DNA of 64,000 nt from Odobenus rosmarus divergens (GCF_000321225.1 NW_004450398.1:1136675-1200674); one strand, 5' to 3'. Counted from the first letter of the stretch, positions 54,612-64,000 are shown. Numbers and translations are program-made. Notes: generated by a model not told the origin, from the letters alone.

Positions 54612-54784
54612 TTTTTAATATTTTATTTATTTATTCATGAGAGACAGAGGGAGAGAGAGAGAAGCAGAGGGAGAAGCAGGCTCCCAAAGAGCAGGGAGCC
54701 CGATGCGGGACTCGATCCCATGACCCTGGGATCACGACCCGAGCCGAAGGCAGACGCTTAACCATCTGAGCCACCCAGGCGCCC
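54612..54784 (-). mobile_element. CAN-SINE, CATGAATAAATA-type, reverse
   Basis: 'ttatttattcatgagagaca' is the reverse of the tail variant at 31460. Head ccatctgagccacccaggcg. Perfect target duplication ggaatcagtgacattttt (54594, 54785). Confidence 0.95.
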
Positions 54785-54954
54785 GGAATCAGTGACATTT
54801 TTAAACCAGAGATTCATTTTCAATCCAACTGATCAGAAAATAGCTTATTTGTTAAAGCAAATCATTAAGAGGCATTCTTTAGAGAAACTGACTTGTGCAA
54901 TTTCTGATTGAGTCCTTAATCAAGACACACCAGTGATGTTAGGATTATGTCTCT

Positions 54955-55093
54955 ACATCCGTACAGAATGAGCCGCAGCTTTGCAGTCTGACAGACCTGG
55001 GTTCAGGTAATTCAGTATCTCTGAACTCTGTTTCTTCCCTTGACAATGGACATAATACATGCAGACCTGGAGGTTATTATTAAAGATAATAGC
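54955..55093 (+). mobile_element. MIR
   Basis: 'cagacctgggttcaggtaat' and 'ctctgaactctgtttcttcc' are the MIR core. Confidence 0.75.
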
Positions 55094-55310
55094 TAGGGGC
55101 GCCTGGGTGGCTCAGCTGGTTGAGCGGCTGCCTTCGGCTTGGCTTGGGTCATGATCTCAGGGTCCTGGGATGGAACCCCAGGACATCAGGGCTCCCGCCT
55201 CAGCAGGGATTCTGCTTCTCCCTCTGTCCCTCTGCCCGCGCGTGCGCGCTCTCTCTCCCTCTCTTTCAAATAAAATCTATTTTTAAATGTCATGAATAAT
55301 TAAAAAATAA
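55094..55310 (+). mobile_element. CAN-SINE, classic, with alternating CpG run
   Basis: ggggcgcctgggtggctcag, a small central duplication (ggcttggcttgggtc), and 'ccgcgcgtgcgcgc' at 55237. Target duplication taaagataatagc. Confidence 0.94.
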
Positions 55311-55800
55311 TAAAGATAATAGCCATATGATCCAGCAATTCCCACTTGATTTGAAAGCAGGGACCCAGATAGATACATTGTACACTTATGTTCCTAGCAG
55401 CATTGCTCCCCGGCAGCCAGAAGGTGGAAACCACCAAGTATCCATCCAAAGATGCATGGATAAACAAAAAGCTTGAGATTTTGATACTGGCTACAACACA
55501 GGTGAATCTTGAAAACATGCTAAGTGAAATTAGCCAGGCACAAAAGAAATGTATGATTCCACTTATATGAGATACTTAGAGAAGGCAAATTAATAGAGAC
55601 AGAAAATAAAATAGGGGTTACCAGGGACTAGGGAGAAGAGAGAATGAGGAGCTATTGTTTACAAGGTTTCCGTTAGAAAAAAATGAAAAAGTTCTGGACA
55701 TGGACGGTGGTGACGGTTGCAGAACAATAGGGATGTATTTAACGCCACCAAATTGTGCCATGAAAATGATTAAATAACAATTGCTATTATTACATATTTG
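55311..55800 (+). mobile_element. L1 3' end (old)
   Basis: 'atgatccagcaattcccact', 'tccatccaaagatgcatgga', 'gctaagtgaaattagccagg' and 'ggttaccagggactagggag' are typical L1 3' sequence. Confidence 0.85.
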
Positions 55801-55829
55801 CAAAACATACACATTATTTACTAGGTTAG

Positions 55830-56360
55830 CTTGAAGCTACTGAAGTTGTTTTCCTCATCCCACTTATAAATACCCCCTCCCCCACAAGGGGTCTGTGAAA
55901 ACAGGCCGGGACCCTGGAAAGAAGCTGGCCAGGCTCTTAGAGGTAAAACATAATAAGCAATATGTTAATACCTCGGGAATAATGAGCCCTGATTTTTGCA
56001 GAATGAATCAACTTTTCATCTGAGTTAACGGATCATTATCAGACTTTCTCTGTGCTCTCCATTATGGGTCTTTGGCACTCACAAAGGGGATGTAATGAGA
56101 TAATCATTAGCAATGAGACAGCTATTTCAAATGTAAATCAATAGGCTAGTGGAACCTGGGGACTGCGGCTACTTAGATACCATTTAATAGCCAAGCTTTG
56201 CTAACACAGGGAGCAGATCTGGGCCAGGCTGAGGAAACAGGCAGCTCCTGGTGGGGGGAATGTCCTGGCATCTGCCTTCTGCTTCAGGGGGACAAACCAT
56301 TTACAGGCAAAGCCAGCAGGGGTCAGCAATCATTAAACCTCCTGGATTTTAGTCACAGAG
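55830..56360. promoter_or_regulatory. Candidate conserved non-coding element
   Basis: Repeat-free block with TAAT/ATTA cores: gggaataatgagc (55976), atcattatc (56032), gtaatgagataatcattag (56093). Function inferred only from composition and absence of repeats. Confidence 0.3.
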
Positions 56361-56497
56361 GGCACTGGGATTATATTGGCTAAGATCTCTGAAAGCAAGC
56401 ATTTCCCCTGGGTGGATGGTCTTGGAAAATGAAGCCTACAAAGGGACATAGAAGATTGACTCATGGAAGCGTCTCCCAGTCCTGAGGGAACCAGAAC

Positions 56498-56583
56498 AAC
56501 TGGTTTTCATAGCAGTTCTACTGAACAGGCGGTTAACCCACAGGAACTGGTTGAGGAAGCCAATTTCCGCGCGAGAACTGGTT
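56498..56583 (+). promoter_or_regulatory. Triplet of AACTGGTT octamers (possible Grainyhead-like sites)
   Basis: Exact AACTGGTT at 56498, 56545 and 56576. Grainyhead-like factors favour AACYGGTT. Binding here is inference only. Confidence 0.35.
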
Positions 56584-56760
56584 GATTGACTCCTTCAGAC
56601 AGAGTTCTGGGGCTCAAAGTCAGTGTGCTTGTGCCGGAATTACTAAATTTAACATCCCTCTCATCCGCTCTCCATGCAGTATTTCATTACCTTTGTTACC
56701 TTGCACACTGCGGTCTTCTTTGCTTATGGATTTTCTGACTCATCAAGACCCCCTGTTTCT

Positions 56761-56962
56761 GGGGCACCTGGGTGGCTCAGTCGTTAAGCGTCTGCCTTCG
56801 GTTCAGGTCGTGATCCCAGGGTCCTGGGATCGAGCCCCGCATCGGGCTCCCTGCTTGGCCGGAAGACTGCTTCTCCCTCTCCCACTCCCCCTGCTTGTGT
56901 TCCCTCTCTCACTGTGTCTCTTTCTGTCAAATAAATAAATAAAATCTTTAAAAAAAAAAAAA
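56761..56962 (+). mobile_element. CAN-SINE, type B
   Basis: ggggcacctgggtggctcag, 'ggccggaagactgcttctcc'. Perfect target duplication agaccccctgtttct. Confidence 0.96.
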
Positions 56963-56977
56963 AGACCCCCTGTTTCT

Positions 56978-57544
56978 GCTTCTTTTCTGCTTGATGTCAG
57001 CGTACTGGGTCATTTCGGTCCAAACTGCATTACCATTCATCCAGACTTCAAAAACAAACAAACACCGTGATATTTGGCTGCAGTTGCCCAACAGTGAATA
57101 TACTAAAACACCAGTGAGCGGTACACTCTATAAATGGGTGAATTGTATGGCATGTGAATGGAATCTCAACAAGCTGTTAAAAACAAAAACCAACCACATG
57201 AAAGGAGAAAGTCTAGCCAAAGTGCAGAAGCAGTCAATTTACCATAGTGTTTGTTGCCAATTCTACCAAAATATTTGCTGGGCGAGGAAATTAAGCAGCA
57301 AGTCCTATTTTCTATCCATTACGGTTACCTGGGCTAACATGCTACCTGCTTCTAGATTTCTATGCATAATTTAGAGTTAGTCATACATATCAAGTACAGA
57401 AACCCAACTAAGGACGCTGTAGTTTCAATTCTGAGTGGTATTGAATGCTGTGATCGGTTCCCCAACATACTTTTTTTTTTTGCTAGATGATTTGTCTTTA
57501 GACAGTAGTTCTCCAGCTTGGCCTCACATAGAGGCCTCATATTT
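56978..57544. other. Single-copy or diverged L1 sequence
   Basis: 'actctataaatgggtgaatt' and 'ggcatgtgaatggaatctca' (57125-57170) resemble an old L1 3' end. A 127-codon frame covering this stretch is not convincing as a gene. Confidence 0.4.
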
Positions 57545-57562
57545 AAGATGTATCAATGCCCA

Positions 57563-57772
57563 TGGGACACCTGGGTGGCTCGGACAGTTAAGTGTCTGCC
57601 TTCTGCGCAAGTCATGATCCCAGGGTCCTGGGATTAAGTCCCGTGTCAGGCTCCTTGCTCAGTGGGGAGCTTGCTTCTTTCTTTGCCTACATCTCCCCCT
57701 CTTGTGTGCTCTCTCTCACTCCCTCTCCCCCTGACAAATAAATAAATAAAATCTTTAAAAAAAAATAAAAAT
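57563..57772 (+). mobile_element. CAN-SINE, classic
   Basis: gggacacctgggtggctcgg, 'cagtggggagcttgcttctt'. Target duplication aagatgtatcaatgccca / aaaatgtatcaatgccca. Confidence 0.95.
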
Positions 57773-57947
57773 AAAATGTATCAATGCCCACATCTTACCC
57801 AAGACCAATTAAATCAGAGTCTGCAGATGGGTTAAGTTTAAGATTCCCCCAGGTGATTTTAATGTGCAACCAACAGTGCAAACCACTGGTCTAAGGAATC
57901 CCCTTTCTACAGTGAGATATAATTTCACACTCATTAGGATGGCTATT

Positions 57948-58074
57948 TTTTTTTTTTAAGAGAGACAGAGGGAGGTGGGAAGAGAGAGGATCTTAATCCC
58001 GCAGGGCTTGATCTCATGACCTGAGATGAAATCAAGAGTTGGATGCTTAACCGACTGAGCCACCTGGGAGCCCC
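57948..58074 (-). mobile_element. CAN-SINE, shortened older copy
   Basis: 'gatgaaatcaagagttggat', head ctgagccacctgggagcccc. Target duplication taggatggctatt. Confidence 0.9.
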
Positions 58075-58188
58075 TAGGATGGCTATTATTAAAACAAACA
58101 AAACATAAAGTAATCCATGCTGGTGAGGATGTGGAGAAATCGGAACACTTGTGCACTGCTGGTAAAAATGTAAAATGGTTTAGCCGTG

Positions 58189-58657
58189 GGGTACCTGGGT
58201 GGTTCAGATCATGATCTTGGGGTCCTGGGATTGGGCCCCACGTGGGTCTCTGCACTCAGCAGGGAGTCTGTTTCTCCCTCTCCCTCTGCTCCTTCCCCTG
58301 CTCATGCTCTCTCTCTCTCTCAGATAAATAAATTCTTTTTTTAATTTTTTTAAATAATTCTTTATTGTTATGTTAATCACCATACATTACATCATTAGTT
58401 TTTGATAAATTCTTTTTTTTTTTAAAGATTTTATTTATTTTTGACAGAGAGAGAGTGTACAAGCAGGGGGAGCGGCAGGCAGAGGGAGAGGGAGAAGCAG
58501 GCTCCCTGCTGAGCAGGGAGCCCGATGCGGGGCTCCATCCCAGGACCCTGGGATCATGACCTGAGCCGAAGGCAGACGCCCAACCGTCTGAGCCACCCAG
58601 GCACCCCACAAATAAATAAATTCTTTAAAAAAAAATTAAGATAATATCTCCTTTAAA
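58189..58657 (+). mobile_element. CAN-SINE (host) with nested L1 scrap and SINE
   Basis: ggggtacctgggtggttcag, lacking part of the head block, then CT tract and agataaataaattc. Its tail is interrupted by an L1-like scrap ('ttaatcaccatacattacat') and the minus SINE at 58411. Target site aaaatggtttagcc at 58172 and 58658. Confidence 0.85.
58411..58607 (-). mobile_element. CAN-SINE, classic, nested
   Basis: 'gcggcaggcagagggagagg', 'gcagacgcccaaccgtctga', head gagccacccaggcacccc. Sits in the tail of the SINE at 58189. Confidence 0.94.
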
Positions 58658-58674
58658 AAAATGGTTTAGCCTTG

Positions 58675-58841
58675 GGGGCCTTGGGTGGCTCAGTCAGTTA
58701 AGCATCTGCCCTTGGCTCAGGTCATGATCTCAGGGTCCCAGGATTGAGCCCTGCATTGGGCTCCCTGCTCAGCGGGGAGTCTGCCTCTCACTCTCCTTTG
58801 TGTTCTTTCTCTCTCAAGTAAATAAATAAAGTCTTTTTTAA
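58675..58841 (+). mobile_element. CAN-SINE, shortened
   Basis: ggggccttgggtggctcagt, 'gcggggagtctgcctctcac', tail aagtaaataaataaag. Target duplication aaaatggtttagccttg at 58658 and 58842. Confidence 0.95.
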
Positions 58842-58954
58842 AAAATGGTTTAGCCTTGTGAAAAACAGTATGGAGCATTCAAATTCACAACAGCATTATT
58901 CCAAAAAGGTGAAAGCAAGCCAAGTGTCCACTGACAGATGAACGGATAAACAAT

Positions 58955-58988
58955 ACACACACACACACACACAGACACACACACACAC
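58955..58988. repeat. (CA)n microsatellite
   Basis: About 34 bp with one G interruption, within L1 sequence. Confidence 0.94.
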
Positions 58989-59370
58989 TGGAAAATTATT
59001 CAGCCCTAAAAAGGAAGGAAATTCTGACATATGCTGTAACATGGATGAACCTTGAGGATATTATGCTAAGTAATACAATATTTGTATAGGATCACTATAG
59101 GATTCCATTTATATGAGGTGCCTAGAGTAGTTGAAGTCCCTCTGAAACAGAAAATAGCATGGTGGTTGCCAGAGACTGGGGGAGAGGAGAATGGGGAGCT
59201 AGGGTTTCATGGGTATAGCATTTCAGGTTGGTGAAAAATGGAAGAGTTCTGGAGCTGGATGGTGGTGATGGTTGCACAACTGTGTGAAATGTACTTAACA
59301 CCACTGAGCTATATACTTATAATTGGTTCACGTGGTGAATATTATTTCGTGTATATTTTACCACAATACA

Positions 59371-59836
59371 AAGAGATGTCCTTTTCAAGAATGGGTATCT
59401 GACCCAATTCATGCCAATGGCATGGGGGAGATACCTCCTGGAGGGTTTCTGGGAAAACTTCCTCATTCTTAGAAGAGAGCCGCAGGATGAGATGCTGTCT
59501 ATTGTTTCTCTGGACTTGGCACCTGGGGATCTGCAGCCGTCTTGGGACCCACCTGAGGATGAAGCCAACATCCAAGGCAGCAGATAAATGGCAAGGAACA
59601 GGCCCTTGATGATGTCATTAAGCTCCTGACCCAATGGACTAAGAAGTCAGTCCTATCTTAGGGTTTATTGTTAGAAATAAGACAACAGGCCTAGAATAGA
59701 GTCATTTATGCTAAGCCCACATCAACAAACTGAGACAACTTAATTTCAGTGTTGGCCTCTCCCAGAAATGGCATCTTCAATCAGTCAATCAGGAATCACC
59801 TGGTCAGCACTAATGAGGTCATCTGCCTGATAGACC
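59371..59836. other. Probable old repeat of unknown family, cut by the gap
   Basis: 'ctgacccaattcatgccaat', 'gagggtttctgggaaaactt' and 'gaggatgaagccaacatcca' look like a widely dispersed mammalian repeat, but I cannot name it. Confidence 0.35.
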
Positions 59837-60814
59837 NNNNNNNNNNNNNNNNNNNNNNNNNNNNNNNNNNNNNNNNNNNNNNNNNNNNNNNNNNNNNNNN
59901 NNNNNNNNNNNNNNNNNNNNNNNNNNNNNNNNNNNNNNNNNNNNNNNNNNNNNNNNNNNNNNNNNNNNNNNNNNNNNNNNNNNNNNNNNNNNNNNNNNNN
60001 NNNNNNNNNNNNNNNNNNNNNNNNNNNNNNNNNNNNNNNNNNNNNNNNNNNNNNNNNNNNNNNNNNNNNNNNNNNNNNNNNNNNNNNNNNNNNNNNNNNN
60101 NNNNNNNNNNNNNNNNNNNNNNNNNNNNNNNNNNNNNNNNNNNNNNNNNNNNNNNNNNNNNNNNNNNNNNNNNNNNNNNNNNNNNNNNNNNNNNNNNNNN
60201 NNNNNNNNNNNNNNNNNNNNNNNNNNNNNNNNNNNNNNNNNNNNNNNNNNNNNNNNNNNNNNNNNNNNNNNNNNNNNNNNNNNNNNNNNNNNNNNNNNNN
60301 NNNNNNNNNNNNNNNNNNNNNNNNNNNNNNNNNNNNNNNNNNNNNNNNNNNNNNNNNNNNNNNNNNNNNNNNNNNNNNNNNNNNNNNNNNNNNNNNNNNN
60401 NNNNNNNNNNNNNNNNNNNNNNNNNNNNNNNNNNNNNNNNNNNNNNNNNNNNNNNNNNNNNNNNNNNNNNNNNNNNNNNNNNNNNNNNNNNNNNNNNNNN
60501 NNNNNNNNNNNNNNNNNNNNNNNNNNNNNNNNNNNNNNNNNNNNNNNNNNNNNNNNNNNNNNNNNNNNNNNNNNNNNNNNNNNNNNNNNNNNNNNNNNNN
60601 NNNNNNNNNNNNNNNNNNNNNNNNNNNNNNNNNNNNNNNNNNNNNNNNNNNNNNNNNNNNNNNNNNNNNNNNNNNNNNNNNNNNNNNNNNNNNNNNNNNN
60701 NNNNNNNNNNNNNNNNNNNNNNNNNNNNNNNNNNNNNNNNNNNNNNNNNNNNNNNNNNNNNNNNNNNNNNNNNNNNNNNNNNNNNNNNNNNNNNNNNNNN
60801 NNNNNNNNNNNNNN
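59837..60814. other. Assembly gap (978 N)
   Basis: Unbroken run of N. The length is not a round number, suggesting an estimated gap. The right edge falls inside a SINE. Long reading frames drawn across it have no meaning. Confidence 1.
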
Positions 60815-60976
60815 GCCTTGGGCTCAGGTCATGATCCTGGAGTCCCAGGATTGAGTCCCGCATCGGGCTCCCTGCTCAACGGGGAGTCTGCTTCTCCCTC
60901 TGACCCTCTCCCCTCTCGTGCTCTCTATCTCTCATTCTCTCTCTCTCAAATAAATAAATAAAATCTTTAAAAAAAA
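60815..60976 (+). mobile_element. CAN-SINE, type A, 5' part in the gap
   Basis: Starts gccttgggctcaggtcatga, 'cctggagtcccaggattgag', 'ctctgaccctctcccctctc', tail aaataaataaaatcttt. Confidence 0.94.
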
Positions 60977-61442
60977 GGAAATAAAAATGTCTTTAAGTTA
61001 CAAAAGCAATTTGCTCATCATTGAATGAATGGATACATAAGCAGTGGTACATGCCTACAATGGAATATTACTCAGCCATGAAAAGGAATGAGGTACTGAT
61101 ACATGCTACAATGTGGATGAACCTTGAAAACTCTATGCTAAGTGAAAGAAGCCAGGTACAAAAGGTTGTCTATTGTGTAACTCCTTTTATATGAATGTCT
61201 AGAATAGGTAAATCTAGAGATAGAAAAGAGATTGGTGGTTGTCAGGGGCAGGAAGGAGAGGAGAATGGGGAGCATGTTTCCATGGGAATGGGAACAATTC
61301 CTGGAACAGTCATGGGTTTCCTTGTGCCATGATAAAAATGTTTTGGTACTGGACAAAGGTGGTGGTTGCACAACATTGTGAATGCACTGATTACACCTGA
61401 ATTGTTCACTTTATTTTTATTTCTTAATTTATTTTTTTTATT

Positions 61443-61647
61443 TATTTTTTTAAGATTTCATTTATTTATTTGAGAGAGAGCAAGAGCAAGAGAGAGCAGA
61501 ACACAAGCCGGGAGAGAGGCAGAGGGAGAGGGAGAAGCAGGCTCCTCGCTGAGCCAGAAGCCCGATGTGGGACTCGATCCCAGAACCCTGGGATCATGAC
61601 CTGAGCCGAAGGCAGACGCTTAACCAAATGAACCACCCAGATGCCCC
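61443..61647 (-). mobile_element. CAN-SINE, classic
   Basis: 'gagagagagcaagagcaaga', head aaatgaaccacccagatgcc. Confidence 0.93.
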
Positions 61648-61661
61648 ATTTATTTATTTAT

Positions 61662-61857
61662 CTTTAATAAATTTTTAAAAAATTTATTTTAGAGAGAAAG
61701 AGCATGAGCAGGAGGGGCAGAGGGAGAGAGAATTTCAAGCAGACTCGGTGCTGAGCGTGGAGCCAGATGTGGGGCTTGATCTCACCACCCTGAGATCATG
61801 ACCTGAGTCAAAACCAAGAGTAGGACGTTCAACTAACTGCATCACCCAGGCGCCCCT
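61662..61857 (-). mobile_element. CAN-SINE, older
   Basis: 'gagagaatttcaagcagact', 'caaaaccaagagtaggacgt', head catcacccaggcgcccc. Confidence 0.9.
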
Positions 61858-61913
61858 GAATCGTTTATTTGAAAATGGTTCATTTTATATTATGTGAATT
61901 TCACCTCATTTTT

Positions 61914-62027
61914 AAAAAGTTTTATTTATTTGAGTAATCCCTATACCCAACATGGGGCCCTGAACTCACAATCCTGAGATCAGGATCAAGAGTCGCATGC
62001 TCTTCAGACTGAGCCAGCGAGGCACCC
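61914..62027 (-). mobile_element. Short old CAN-SINE
   Basis: 'gagtaatccctatacccaac', 'ggccctgaactcacaatcct', head ctgagccagcgaggcaccc. Confidence 0.87.
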
Positions 62028-62040
62028 TGATAAAAGAATT

Positions 62041-62210
62041 TTTTTTTTAAGATTTTATTTATTTATTTGAGAGAGAGAGAATGAGAGATAGAGAGCACGA
62101 GAGGGGAGAGGGTCAGAGGGAGAAGCGGATGCGGGACTCGATCCCGGGACTCCAGGATCATGACCTGAGCCGAAGGCAGTCGCTTAACCAACTGAGCCAC
62201 CCAGGCGCCC
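62041..62210 (-). mobile_element. CAN-SINE, type A, 25-bp deletion
   Basis: 'gagaatgagagatagagagc', then 'gagaagcggatgcgggactc': the cagactccctgctgagcag block is missing. Head ccaactgagccacccaggcg. Confidence 0.94.
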
Positions 62211-62409
62211 ATAAAGCAATTCGTTTCTTGTAGGAAAATCCAAACATAAAAGTATAGTAAAAAATTGCAATTTCTTCTTCTAGCTGCTCTGCATTCCACA
62301 TCCAATCCCACCCCACAAATACACCTTCCATTAACAATTTAATATGTAACTATTCACACTTTAAAAAGTTTTATAACATACAAAGAGATACATATGTCTC
62401 TTTCTCTCT

Positions 62410-62720
62410 CAGATGTTTACTGAGCACTTTACCCATGCCAGGCAATGTTGCAGGCCATGAGGACAGTAGCAAATAACAGAGTCATGGACTTAATTTTCCA
62501 GTAGGAGGAGATGGGTAGGAAGCATGGGAACAAATGAGAATTTCAGATTGTGATAAGGCATCTGAAAAAATAAAACTGGGCAAGAGGGTAGAGAGTGATG
62601 TGGGTTGGTGGAGGGCCAAGGTGGTTAGGAGAGGACACATTGGCGCTGAATGACAATGAGCTGGAGAGGTGAAGATCTAGGGAAGGAGCATTCCAGGGAG
62701 AGGAAAAATCTAGGTGTTTT
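62410..62720 (+). mobile_element. Old LINE-like repeat
   Basis: 'catgccaggcaatgttgcag', 'ctgaatgacaatgagctgga' and 'aaggagcattccagggagag' belong to the ancient family noted at 11390. Confidence 0.55.
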
Positions 62721-62759
62721 TAAAGAAATAGGATTACACTAGATACACTGATCTGCTGA

Positions 62760-63145
62760 ATATTCTACACATACAAGGTATATTGCTCTTGCCTACTTCA
62801 TCATATATTATAAATGGATTTCTCCATCAGCACCTAGTCTGTGTCACTCTTTTTTGATAGCTGCATATTATTCCATACTGTTGCTATCCATCATGTATTT
62901 AATCAGAATTTCCCTGTTGATGGATATTTAGGTTGTTTCTGGTTTGGAGCTGCTGCAAAAATGCTGGAAAGGACAGCTTTTTACACTTGCATTCACATTT
63001 CTACAGAAAACATTTCCAGGAGTGGCCCTGCTACCTCAGTGTCCATGTGTGTGCACATGTTTTCATCCGCTAAACCCCTGGGATGGCCATGAGTTTTCAT
63101 ATCAGCCTCATGTTCAGAAGCATAAAAGATAAACTTTTGTTTAGG
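62760..63145 (-). mobile_element. L1 3' end (old), reverse strand
   Basis: 'gctgcatattattccatact', 'gttgatggatatttaggttg' and 'gctgctgcaaaaatgctgga' are antisense L1 3' text. Confidence 0.8.
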
Positions 63146-63248
63146 TGTGGAGCTCTTTGCAGGGCTTGAACTCATGACCCTGAGATGAAGACCTGAGCTT
63201 GAAATCAAGAGTGGGACGCCTAGCAGACTGAGCCACCCAGGTGCCCCC
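63146..63248 (-). mobile_element. Short old CAN-SINE
   Basis: 'gcagggcttgaactcatgac', 'gaaatcaagagtgggacgcc', head ctgagccacccaggtgcccc. Target site aaaagataaactttt before, aaaagataagctttt after. Confidence 0.87.
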
Positions 63249-63265
63249 TAAAAGATAAGCTTTTA

Positions 63266-63471
63266 TTTATTTATTTATTTATCTAAAGATTTTATTTATT
63301 TATTTGAGAGAGAGAGAATGAGAGATAGAGAGCACGAGAGGGAAGAGGGTCAGAGGGAGAAGCAGACTCCCTGCTGAGCAGGGAGCCCGATGCGGGACTC
63401 GATCCCGGGACTCCAGGATCACGACCTGAGCCGAAGGCAGTTGCTTAACCAACTGAGCCACCCAGGCGCCC
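63266..63471 (-). mobile_element. CAN-SINE, type A
   Basis: 'gagaatgagagatagagagc', 'cgggactccaggatcacgac', head ccaactgagccacccaggcg. Perfect target duplication aaagataagctttta at 63251 and 63472. Confidence 0.96.
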
Positions 63472-63558
63472 AAAGATAAGCTTTTAGATCAAAGAAGCAA
63501 AACAAAGTACTGTGTGCTAAATTAAAAGGGGCAGGTGCTGAGACCCTGATTCACTTTA

Positions 63559-63763
63559 TTATTTTTTTAAAAAATTTTATTTATTTATTTATTTGACAGA
63601 GACAGACACAGCGAGAGAAGGAACACAAGCAGGGGGAGTGGGAGAGGGAGAAGCAGGCTTCCCGCTGAGGAGGGAGCCTGATGCGGGACTCGATCCCGGG
63701 ACTCCAGGATCATGACCTGAGCCGAAGGCAGTCACTTAACCAACTGAGCCACCCAGGCGCCCC
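63559..63763 (-). mobile_element. CAN-SINE, hybrid: type A head, type B body
   Basis: Body 'acacagcgagagaaggaaca' and 'agcagggggagtgggagagg' is type B. Head 'gactcgatcccgggactcca' and 'cacttaaccaactgagccac' is type A. Target duplication ctgattcacttta. Confidence 0.93.
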
Positions 63764-63776
63764 CTGATTCACTTTA

Positions 63777-64000
63777 AAGGCAGAATATCTAAGTGAGGAG
63801 AGGAAGATGGCAGAGAACAAAAGAGAGAGAATACTAGGAATGCCAGCTGGTGGGGCTTGCATCGGAAGATGGGAACTCTCTGTTGTGGAAAGGCTCAGAC
63901 CTCGAATAAGCATGGCGTTGTAAAGTACAGCAGTTGTCAGGCTAACCCTGTGTGTGCATCACAGCACAGAGCAGGATGTCCTTGGGAAAACTCTCTCTTA
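63777..64000. other. Single-copy sequence at window end
   Basis: No repeat or gene recognised. Confidence 0.4.

Larger units (their letters stand above)
57900..59370 (+). mobile_element. L1 3' region (old) with four nested SINEs
   Basis: 'ttcacactcattaggatggc', 'ggtgaggatgtggagaaatc', 'gtgcactgctggtaaaaatg', 'gaaaattattcagccctaaa' and 'gttgccagagactgggggag' run in order around the SINEs. Confidence 0.87.
60977..61913 (+). mobile_element. L1 3' end (old) with two nested SINEs
   Basis: 'acaatggaatattactcagc', 'tgatacatgctacaatgtgg', 'ggtggttgcacaacattgtg' before, and 'ttatattatgtgaatttcac' after the SINEs. Confidence 0.88.

Noticed and set aside
59749..60834. Frames of 361 and 355 codons on either strand
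   Set aside because: Almost all of their length is the run of N; the real flanks give only short stretches.

Overview
This window is mammalian, from a carnivoran, and most likely from an arctoid caniform (bear, seal or mustelid side). The evidence is the roughly 86 tRNA-derived CAN-SINE copies, about one per 0.7 kb. They have the head GGCGCCTGGGTGGCTCAG, a central GGTCATGATCCCAGGGTCCTGGGATCGAG block, a CT-rich stretch and an AAATAAATAAAATCTTTAAAA tail. The dog-specific head (GGGATCCCTGGGTGGCGCAG) is nearly absent. I see no convincing protein-coding gene, exon, tRNA or rRNA gene, CpG island or CRISPR. The longest uninterrupted reading frame outside the gap is 228 codons and looks accidental. 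The window reads as intergenic or deep intronic DNA.

SINE shorthand used below. Type A has GGTTAAGCGACTGCC, CCTGGAGTCC and CTGACCCTCTTCCCTCTC. Type B has TCGTTAAGCGTCTGCC, GGGAAGCCTGC and CCCACTCCCCCTGCTTGTG. 'Classic' copies have GGGGAGTCTGCTTC and TGCCCCTCCCC-like stretches. 'Short old' copies are about 110 bp of tRNA-like head followed directly by a tail. TSD means target-site duplication.

Layout. 1-2700: an old repeat, two MaLR LTRs and an L1 3' end. 2700-4370: mostly single-copy. 4370-8300: a decayed L1 riddled with SINEs. 8300-15700: single-copy blocks, MIRs, a MaLR LTR and an old LINE-like copy. 15700-22500: L1 pieces, MIRs and SINEs. 23100-25000: mostly single-copy. 25300-31900: a heavily rearranged L1/SINE zone containing the most notable feature, a 371-bp patchwork (29519-29889). 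32000-38500: MIRs and single-copy DNA, including a homeodomain-motif-rich block (37620-38160). 38500-47100: dense SINEs and L1. 47100-57500: mixed, with a block of homeodomain-type cores (55830-56360) and a triplet of Grainyhead-type octamers (56498-56583). 57500-64000: SINE-on-SINE clusters around a 978-bp run of N (59837-60814).

The most interesting signal is the patchwork. Three blocks (213, 94 and 64 bp), apparently identical by eye to sequences 1.6-3.1 kb upstream, are joined in a new order with blunt junctions. The set ends in a perfect 10-bp inverted repeat and is embedded in broken and inverted L1 pieces. It is either a recent template-switching (FoSTeS/MMBIR or polymerase-theta-like) event or an assembly or gap-filling artefact. 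A second theme is repeated reuse of one target site by successive SINEs, leaving three copies of the same site at four loci. All boundaries were read by eye; those of old repeats (MIR, L1M, MaLR) are approximate.
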